Part shown: one piece after another, positions 1 to 4,316 of the stretch | How positions within the stretch are numbered: position 1 is the stretch's first letter | How the letters are laid out: each line of letters starts with the position of its first letter | Source of the DNA: Candidatus Uhrbacteria bacterium | Lineage (GTDB): Bacteria; Patescibacteriota; Patescibacteriia; UBA9934; UBA11717 | NCBI GenBank assembly: GCA_013203725.1 | Contig: JABMPK010000062.1 | Coordinates: 1-7,502, forward strand | Length of the DNA: 7,502 bases | Reading direction: 5' to 3' | The notes under the pieces: generated by a model | What the model was told of the DNA's origin: nothing | Seen by the model: only the letters and a program-made list of their open reading frames with translations | Databases searched by the model: none | Program-made: the position numbers and the translations under genes

Positions 1-199
1 CCGGAACACGATCGCCAGCTCTGCTCGACTGCCATTTATCGAAACCGAACAAAAAGAACGTCGCAACGTTTACAGCGATCAGGAATATATACAGTGGAGC
101 GAGTTGCACCGTCGTTACAAGAACGGACACAACGGCTACAACAAACAAGAGCCAAAGTATAAAGGCTGACGAATAAGGTTTACGGTGGCGTCGCTTCAT
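1..199 (-). CDS. DUF1294-family small membrane protein (N-terminal 66 residues; 3' end beyond window)
   Basis: Reading leftward from ATG at 199-197 gives 66 uninterrupted codons that run off the window at position 2. The protein starts with a basic stretch (MKRRHRKPYSS), then a hydrophobic segment at about residues 13-30, a short polar turn, a second hydrophobic segment at about 34-52, and then FGFDKWQSSRAGDRVP (51-66). A transmembrane helix ending in G-x-DK followed by a basic/Ser stretch and R-x-P is the hallmark I know from DUF1294 membrane proteins, whose function is unknown. The positive-inside rule would put the N-terminus in the cytoplasm. The start is fixed by a stop in the same frame just upstream (ATG CAT TCA TGA lies out of frame with it) and by an extended -10 whose predicted transcription start is the A of this ATG. 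The rest of the domain lies outside the window. The other strand is also open here but gives a much less protein-like sequence. Confidence 0.75.
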   Translation of the reverse strand, partial: MKRRHRKPYSSAFILWLLFVVAVVSVLVTTVQLAPLYIFLIAVNVATFFLFGFDKWQSSRAGDRVP

Positions 200-205
200 G
201 AATGC

Positions 206-214
206 ATGATATCA
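206..214 (-). promoter_or_regulatory. Extended -10 promoter for the DUF1294 gene, predicting a leaderless mRNA
   Basis: On the minus strand TGATATCAT (214-206) is an extended -10 (TGn plus TATCAT). Six bases (gcattc) separate the hexamer from ATG at 199, so a start about 7 nt downstream of the hexamer falls on the A of ATG. There is no recognisable -35, because that position lies inside the preceding terminator hairpin, and there is no Shine-Dalgarno sequence. An extended -10 can work without a -35. This is inferred from sequence only. Confidence 0.45.
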
Positions 215-216
215 GA

Positions 217-238
217 AAACCCGCAGTTGTGCGGGTTT
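217..238 (-). terminator. Intrinsic terminator after the four-helix-bundle gene
   Basis: A perfect 9-bp stem (AAACCCGCA / TGCGGGTTT) with a 4-nt loop starts 5 nt after the TAG of the four-helix-bundle gene. On the minus strand the stem ends in a run of T (GGGTTTTCT). On the plus strand it is followed by TTTCTTTCT, so it could also stop transcription coming from the left. Confidence 0.7.
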
Positions 239-242
239 CTTT

Positions 243-785
243 CTAGCTTCTTCTTGCCTGCATGCGTTTCTTGTACAACCGCTCAGTAAATCCGCCCTGC
301 TCCATAAACTGTTGCTCTAGAGCACGCAATTGCTGGTCTAGAAGATAATTTGCCTGGTGTATAAGGCAGATTCCCGTGTTAGCTGCAGTGTCGGGCTCTT
401 GCATATAGGTCCTATAAGTCTTATAGGACCTATTTTCTAGATAAGCGAGCTGGCGAATTTCTAGAGCCTTTTCGCAACCACGGTCCCACATTTGTGCGCT
501 ATGTTGGCGCAAGTAGTCCTCGTAATCTAGCAGCAACTCCTCAAGACTTGCACGGGCAACGCTGACCAGCTTTATCTCGGTCTTCTTGGATGTGCCCGAA
601 GCCTGACATCCCTCTGCAATATTCTGCCGTCCAGATCTTGCCGCCTGCACCATCTGGTCACACATGCGATACTCTTTCACGTAACGCTTGCAGAAATCAA
701 CCGTAAGGTCATAAATGATTGTAGTTGTTTGAAAAGATTTTAACTTCCGATATCCACCATGTGGCGTAATGATTCCAATTCCCAT
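243..785 (-). CDS. Four-helix-bundle protein, 23S rRNA-IVP-like, with C-terminal suffix region
   Basis: A 180-residue protein. Residues about 11-95 match the four-helix-bundle family related to proteins encoded in 23S rRNA intervening sequences. The core is DQMVQAARSGRQNIAEGC (43-60), followed by ASGTSKKTE (62-70) and a helix ARASLEELLLDYEDYLRQ (77-94), corresponding to the S-x-NIAEG and ARGSLAE-type motifs of the family. After a variable linker, residues about 134-172 (AANTGICLIHQANYLLDQQ, then LEQQF...GGFTERLY) fit the conserved tail of the 'four helix bundle suffix domain' subgroup. The molecular function is unknown; RNA or protein binding is often supposed. It has no signal peptide or membrane segment, so it is probably cytoplasmic. 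The start ATG at 785-783 gives the usual family beginning before GGYRKLKSFQ. No Shine-Dalgarno is present (attacagattt precedes ATG). It is a stand-alone gene here, not inside an rRNA gene. Confidence 0.9.
   Translation of the reverse strand: MGIGIITPHGGYRKLKSFQTTTIIYDLTVDFCKRYVKEYRMCDQMVQAARSGRQNIAEGCQASGTSKKTEIKLVSVARASLEELLLDYEDYLRQHSAQMWDRGCEKALEIRQLAYLENRSYKTYRTYMQEPDTAANTGICLIHQANYLLDQQLRALEQQFMEQGGFTERLYKKRMQARRS
405..433. repeat. 29-bp near-perfect palindrome inside the four-helix-bundle gene
   Basis: Arms ATAGGTCCTATAAG and CTTATAGGACCTAT are exact reverse complements around a single central T. The arms lie in the codons for the SYKTYRTYM stretch (residues about 118-128), where the protein is itself repetitive (RSYKTYRTY). 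The mRNA could form a long hairpin there. It may simply reflect codon choice in a repetitive peptide. Confidence 0.8.
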
Positions 786-794
786 AAATCTGTA

Positions 795-828
795 ATAAAA
801 AATAAAACTCCCAGTTGTTGGGAGGTTT
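795..828 (-). terminator. Intrinsic terminator downstream of secA
   Basis: On the minus strand CTCCCA/TGGGAG form a 6-bp stem (808-813 with 819-824). It extends through A-T pairs past a bulged base and is followed by TTTTATTTTTTATT. It lies about 60 nt after the secA stop codon. It also lies inside the predicted leader of the next gene, between that gene's promoter (842-870) and its ATG (785). Confidence 0.85.
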
Positions 829-841
829 ACTTTCTTCTTAC

Positions 842-870
842 ATTACAACAGCAAATTGAGTGACGGTCAA
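842..870 (-). promoter_or_regulatory. Sigma-70-type promoter for the four-helix-bundle gene
   Basis: On the minus strand TTGACC (870-865), a 17-nt spacer and TGTAAT (847-842) form a near-consensus promoter. The -35 hexamer is identical to that of secA. Transcription would begin near 835, about 7 nt before the secA terminator hairpin, giving a leader of about 50 nt containing that hairpin. A weaker possible -10 (TATTAC, 797-792) lies exactly 6 nt before ATG and would give a leaderless mRNA instead. Confidence 0.55.
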
Positions 871-888
871 ATGTGGATAGCTTTCGCC

Positions 889-3561
889 CTAAGCCCCGTG
901 ACACTTCTTAAACTTCTTCCCACTCCCACACGAACAAGGATCGTTGCGACCCACTTTGTTGTCGCCTGCGTTCGCAATCTCTGGCGCTCGCGAGTCCGCT
1001 ACTCGCGCCCGTTCGGCGATGCTTGGGGATCGCATTAGTTTTACAGCTTCGGATATTTTGAAGATCGTGTATGCCACTTGTTTTTGAGCCTCGGACAACA
1101 TCACTTGGAACATGTTGAAACTTTGTCGCTTGTACTCAACTAGCGGATCGCGCTGAGCGTAACCCGATAGTCCGACTGACGACCGTAGCTTTCTCATTGC
1201 GCTCAAGTGCTCCACCCATAGGTTGTCTATTGATCGCAATAACAACTGCTTTTCTGTCTGCGCGAGCTCCTTGCGGTTCTCAAACAATGCCTCAAGCTCT
1301 ACATACGCCTTCTCAACAGCCTCTTCGAGAGCCTCGATGATCTCGGTACGCACTTCGGCAGCCTTTGCCGCTTGCGGTGCTTTTACGCCGTTATACTGCA
1401 TGAACTCATCTTGAACACTCGACGGAGTTTTTACAATCGTCGACATTGTTTCAAAAATCTCTTTTACATTCCAATCTGTTCCGTCCGCCGTATGGAATGC
1501 TATGACATGTTCAATCTCGTCGGAAATATTCTCCAAAACCAACGGCTTGAATGCTTCTACATTTTCGTCCATGTTTATGTCCACAATATCTCGTCGCATT
1601 GTGTAAACAGACTCGCGTTGCTTGTTCAACACGTTGTCGTAATCAAGCAAACGTTTTCGGATATCAAAGTTATGACCTTCAACTTTCTTCTGCGCGGACT
1701 CAATCTGCTTTGAAATCAAACTGTTCTCAATCGGCATGTCATCGGGTACTCCCAACTTTTCCATTGCGCCCTTCATTCTCTCCGATCCAAACACACGCAT
1801 CAAATCATCATCCATCGACACAAAGAACTGTGTCTTACCCGGATCACCTTGTCGCCCTGATCGTCCACGCAACTGGTTGTCGATTCGTCGTGACTCATGC
1901 CGCTCTGATCCAACAACATACAAACCACCGAGTGCCTTAACGGCCTCGTGCTCCTCTGGAGTCGCCTCAGTTCCACCAAGCTTGATATCCACACCACGAC
2001 CAGCCATGTTTGTTGCAACTGTTATCGAACCCTTACGTCCAGCATTGGCGACGATTTCTCCTTCACGCTCGTGGTTCTTAGCATTCAACATCTCGAACGG
2101 AAGTTTTGCCTTTTTCAACGCATCGCTCATCTCCTCGTTCTTTTCTATTGAAACAGTTCCAATTAAAATCGGCTGACCCTTCTCGTGATTCTCGCGAACG
2201 TTCTTTACGATAGCTTCAATCTTGGCCTCATTAGTCCTGTAAATCTTGTCCTTCCCGTCATCACGCTTAATCTCTTTATTGGTAGGAATAACAATTACAG
2301 AGATGTTGTAAATCTTTTGAAACTCCTCTTCCTCAGTTTTTGCAGTTCCCGTCATTCCAGATAACTTGTTGTACATTCGGAAATAGTTCTGAAATGTAAC
2401 AGTTCCAAGAGTCTGACTCTCGTTCTTAACTTCAACACCTTCCTTGGCCTCAATAGCTTGGTGTAGTCCCTCGGAGAATCGACGTCCTTCCATCATGCGT
2501 CCTGTAAACTCGTCAACAATGATGATCTCTCCGTCCTTAACAACATATTCACGGTCACGGTGATGCAAAACTTCAGCACGCAACGCCTGCTCCACATGGT
2601 GAACCATCTGAACGCCACCTGTGACGTACAAGTTCTCAACACCAAGAGCTTTCTCAATCTTAGTAATACCGTTGTCCGTCAACGTTGCAACCTTCATCTT
2701 CTCGTCGATGTTGTAATCCTCGTCCTCCTTAAGCACACGGACGATCTGTGCAAACTGCTGGTACATCGCGCTCGATGTTTGGGCTGGCGCTGAAATGATC
2801 AGCGGAGTTCGTGACTCGTCAATCAAAATAGAGTCAACCTCGTCAATCACACAAAAGTTCAAATCACGCTGAACACGCTGTTCCTTCTCCTGCACCATGT
2901 TGTCGCGCAGGTAGTCAAAACCAAACTCATTGTTTGTTCCGTACGTTATGTCAGCCTCGTAAGCTTCCTTGCGAGGAATCGGTCGTAAGTAATCGTGCTG
3001 AACCTTGAACGAACCAAGGTCGTCGCGCTCCTGATCTGCTTCTTCCTCGTTTGGAACAATTGAAGGGTCATACAAAAATGCGCTGTCGTGTGAGATTACG
3101 CTCACAGACAGTCCTAAGAATTCGTAAACCTCTCCCATCCAAACAGCGTCACGCATTGAAAGGTAGTCGTTAACAGTAGCAAGATGGACTCCCTTTCCTG
3201 CAATCGCGTTCAAGTAAACGGGCAGAGTCGCGGTCAACGTTTTTCCTTCTCCAGTCCTCATCTCGGCGATGTTACGATTATGCATCGCAATACCACCCTG
3301 AAGCTGGACATCGTAATGAAACTGCCCAAGCGTTCGCTTCGCAGCTTCTCGAACTGTCGCAAAAGCCTCTGGCAGCAAATCGTTTAGATCTACGCCATCC
3401 TTAGCCTTTGCACGCAGCTCAGCACTCTTGGCCTTAAGCTCGTCGTCAGACATTGCGGCCATCGCATCCTTATAGCCATTGATCTCAGCAACAGTCTTAT
3501 CGAAACTCTTAAGAACTTTCTTGTCCTTATCCTTTAAAAATCGGTCTAAAAAGTGTGACAT
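889..3561 (-). CDS. secA: Preprotein translocase ATPase SecA
   Basis: An 890-residue motor ATPase that drives unfolded preproteins through the SecYEG channel at the cytoplasmic membrane. All landmarks are present: Walker A in MRTGEGKT (101-108), DEAD-type Walker B VIDEVDSILIDESRTPLI (238-255), DITYGTNNEFGFDYLRDNM (204-222), SGMTGTAKTE (401-410), TNMAGRGVDIKLGGTE (518-533), and arginine-finger motif VI QLRGRSGRQGDPG (563-575). The helical scaffold and wing domains follow (LLDYDNVLNKQRESVY, 638-653). The C-terminus ends in a SEC-C zinc motif with Cys876, Cys878, Cys887 and His888, used in SecB or ribosome contacts. Residues about 158-197 (SAFLYDPSIVPNEEEAD...LRPIPR) form an acidic insertion in NBD1 about 30 residues longer than in Bacillus subtilis SecA as I recall it. 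Length is otherwise normal. The gene follows hpf, a common bacterial order, and has its own promoter and terminator. No Shine-Dalgarno precedes ATG at 3561. Confidence 0.99.
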   Translation of the reverse strand: MSHFLDRFLKDKDKKVLKSFDKTVAEINGYKDAMAAMSDDELKAKSAELRAKAKDGVDLNDLLPEAFATVREAAKRTLGQFHYDVQLQGGIAMHNRNIAEMRTGEGKTLTATLPVYLNAIAGKGVHLATVNDYLSMRDAVWMGEVYEFLGLSVSVISHDSAFLYDPSIVPNEEEADQERDDLGSFKVQHDYLRPIPRKEAYEADITYGTNNEFGFDYLRDNMVQEKEQRVQRDLNFCVIDEVDSILIDESRTPLIISAPAQTSSAMYQQFAQIVRVLKEDEDYNIDEKMKVATLTDNGITKIEKALGVENLYVTGGVQMVHHVEQALRAEVLHHRDREYVVKDGEIIIVDEFTGRMMEGRRFSEGLHQAIEAKEGVEVKNESQTLGTVTFQNYFRMYNKLSGMTGTAKTEEEEFQKIYNISVIVIPTNKEIKRDDGKDKIYRTNEAKIEAIVKNVRENHEKGQPILIGTVSIEKNEEMSDALKKAKLPFEMLNAKNHEREGEIVANAGRKGSITVATNMAGRGVDIKLGGTEATPEEHEAVKALGGLYVVGSERHESRRIDNQLRGRSGRQGDPGKTQFFVSMDDDLMRVFGSERMKGAMEKLGVPDDMPIENSLISKQIESAQKKVEGHNFDIRKRLLDYDNVLNKQRESVYTMRRDIVDINMDENVEAFKPLVLENISDEIEHVIAFHTADGTDWNVKEIFETMSTIVKTPSSVQDEFMQYNGVKAPQAAKAAEVRTEIIEALEEAVEKAYVELEALFENRKELAQTEKQLLLRSIDNLWVEHLSAMRKLRSSVGLSGYAQRDPLVEYKRQSFNMFQVMLSEAQKQVAYTIFKISEAVKLMRSPSIAERARVADSRAPEIANAGDNKVGRNDPCSCGSGKKFKKCHGA

Positions 3562-3570
3562 AATGGGGCA

Positions 3571-3599
3571 ATGTTACTCAAATTCGCGTATTTGGTCAA
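3571..3599 (-). promoter_or_regulatory. secA promoter, predicting a near-leaderless transcript
   Basis: On the minus strand TTGACC (3599-3594), an exact 17-nt spacer and TAACAT (3576-3571) form a strong sigma-70-type promoter. The expected start is about 3564, leaving a leader of roughly 3 nt (ATT) before the secA ATG. The bases between the -10 and the start codon (tgccccatt) contain no Shine-Dalgarno. Confidence 0.65.
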
Positions 3600-3606
3600 C
3601 AATCAA

Positions 3607-3662
3607 GCCCTCCTGGCATTAGCTCAGAAGGGCCCGGACGGGGTGCATCGCTTTACTCCCCG
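3607..3662 (-). terminator. Hairpins after hpf, probable intrinsic terminator
   Basis: On the minus strand GCCCTTCTG (3633-3625) pairs with CAGGAGGGC (3615-3607) through a 9-nt loop, with one G-U wobble. On the plus strand that pair becomes a C-A mismatch, so the hairpin favours minus-strand RNA. It is followed by TTGATTGTTG, only a moderate U-rich tail. A second, weaker inverted repeat CGGGG/CCCCG (3639-3643 with 3658-3662) lies just upstream in the transcript. Together they fill most of the 125-nt hpf-secA gap. Confidence 0.55.
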
Positions 3663-3686
3663 CAACTATAAATACACAAAACTCCT

Positions 3687-4052
3687 TTATTTGTTACCAA
3701 AACGCATAAATGACTTCCAAGATCGTCCCTCTTTCTTCTTCTTGGTATTGTTCTTCTTTTTCCAGTCTGTGATCTGACGCTTTATACTCGCCTGCACGTT
3801 GTCGATAGCTCCATACAAAGATTCCGCCTTCTCTGACGCGTAGAACTTCTCCCCATTTACGTCAGCAGAAAACTCCGCGTAGTAAACATCACCTTTATTA
3901 TGATGGTCAGACGGCTTACCAAGTTCAATAGAGATCTTTGCAGGTTGCATGCGTTTTACAAGCTTGCTCAATGTTGATACACGCTTCTCTACATAATTTT
4001 CAATCGCTGTAGTAAGCTCCATGTTCTTTCCGTAAATCTTATCGATTTGCAT
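3687..4052 (-). CDS. hpf: Short-form ribosome hibernation promoting factor (HPF/RaiA family)
   Basis: A 121-residue protein matching the HPF/RaiA (S30AE) fold, which binds the 30S decoding region and silences or protects ribosomes when growth slows. Typical features are the start MQIDKIYGKNMELTTAIENYVEKRVSTL (in two parts, residues 1-14 and 15-28), equivalent to the I-x-G-x-N-x-ELT-x-A-x-x-YVE pattern. They also include the strand AKISIELGK (38-46), then GDVYYAEFSADVNGEKFYASEKAESLYGAID in residues 54-84, with the conserved acidic/hydrophobic alternation before the last helix. It has only a Lys/Arg-rich tail (KKKNNTKKKKEGRSWKS, 98-114) and lacks the C-terminal dimerisation domain of long HPF, so it is the short type. 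ATG at 4052 is preferred over Met11 because residues 1-10 form the family's first strand. It lies directly upstream of secA, but has its own promoter and no visible Shine-Dalgarno. Confidence 0.93.
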   Translation of the reverse strand: MQIDKIYGKNMELTTAIENYVEKRVSTLSKLVKRMQPAKISIELGKPSDHHNKGDVYYAEFSADVNGEKFYASEKAESLYGAIDNVQASIKRQITDWKKKNNTKKKKEGRSWKSFMRFGNK

Positions 4053-4081
4053 ATGTTTGAAAATTGATTGATTACCCTTCT

Positions 4082-4110
4082 ATGATACGCTTTGCTGGCG
4101 TTGTGTGCAA
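4082..4110 (-). promoter_or_regulatory. hpf promoter
   Basis: On the minus strand TTGCAC (4110-4105), a 17-nt spacer and TATCAT (4087-4082) form a plausible sigma-70-type promoter. The -10 is identical to the one proposed for DUF1294. Transcription would begin about 4075, giving a leader of roughly 23 nt (AT-rich, no Shine-Dalgarno). The -35 matches consensus only in TTG. Confidence 0.5.
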
Positions 4111-4120
4111 GATATTTACT

Positions 4121-4155
4121 AGCAAAAAACCGAGCTGGGTTCGCTCGGTTTTGCT
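4121..4155 (-). terminator. Intrinsic terminator following the surface-protein gene
   Basis: AAACCGAGC/GCTCGGTTT form a 9-bp stem with a 7-nt loop. On the minus strand it is followed by TTTTTT, a classical intrinsic terminator. Flanking AGC/GCT extends the stem with two bulged A. It lies about 160 nt after the surface-protein stop codon, beyond the hairpin repeats, and immediately upstream of the hpf promoter. It may also act on plus-strand transcripts (tail gcttgtttttg). Confidence 0.8.
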
Positions 4156-4160
4156 TGTTT

Positions 4161-4201
4161 TTGCTAGTGCGGACGCGCAGAAGGGCGTCCCTACGTGCTG
4201 G
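4161..4201. repeat. Short hairpin repeat, copy A
   Basis: The copy begins TTGCTAGTGCGG and ends CCCTACGTGCTGG. The middle forms a hairpin with stem GGACGC/GCGTCC (4171-4176 with 4185-4190). Ends match copy B at 4276-4316 in the same orientation, while the stem sequence differs but stays self-complementary. No coding potential. Confidence 0.7.
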
Positions 4202-4225
4202 TTGTTGCTGGATTTTACCTTGAAG

Positions 4226-4254
4226 AATTATAAATTGAATCTTGATTTATAATT
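4226..4254. repeat. AT-rich palindrome between the two hairpin repeats
   Basis: A perfect 10-bp inverted repeat, AATTATAAAT (4226-4235) and ATTTATAATT (4245-4254), with a 9-nt loop. It is centred in the AT-rich spacer between repeat copies A and B. A related imperfect inverted repeat (TAAATTGAA / TTCAATTTA) overlaps it. Function unknown. Confidence 0.7.
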
Positions 4255-4275
4255 TTCAATTTACAATTGATTGCA

Positions 4276-4316
4276 TTGCTAGAGCGGGAGGGAAGAATCC
4301 CTCCCCTACGTGCTAG
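4276..4316. repeat. Short hairpin repeat, copy B, overlapping a stop codon
   Basis: The copy begins TTGCTAGAGCGG and ends CCCTACGTGCTAG, with stem GGGAGGG/CCCTCCC (4286-4292 with 4299-4305). It is the second copy of the repeat at 4161-4201. Its right end contains the stop codon (TAG, minus strand, 4315-4313) of the surface-protein gene. The minus-strand hairpin has no U tract, so it is not a classical terminator by itself. Confidence 0.7.

Noticed and set aside
2..169. Open plus-strand frame of 55 codons ending in TGA at 167-169
   Set aside because: The minus strand here encodes a clear DUF1294-like membrane protein with a start codon and promoter. The plus frame is charged and unrecognisable, and all three plus frames are open over most of the stretch.
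3607..3640. Plus-strand GGCATTAGCTCAG resembles the D-arm start of a tRNA
   Set aside because: The following bases give no anticodon arm, T-loop (GGTTCGANTCC) or acceptor pairing. The sequence instead forms a hairpin favouring minus-strand RNA after hpf.
3571..3777. Plus-strand small ORF with a Phe/Leu-rich tail resembling a membrane helix
   Set aside because: The hydrophobic tail is the antisense of the lysine-rich (AAG/AAA) tail of hpf, and the ORF crosses the hpf terminator and the secA promoter.
4053..4312. Possible small gene or riboswitch between hpf and the surface-protein gene
   Set aside because: The 260-nt gap is accounted for by the hpf promoter, a terminator, two hairpin repeats and an AT-rich palindrome. 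The plus-strand frame there has no coding character, and I see no riboswitch consensus.
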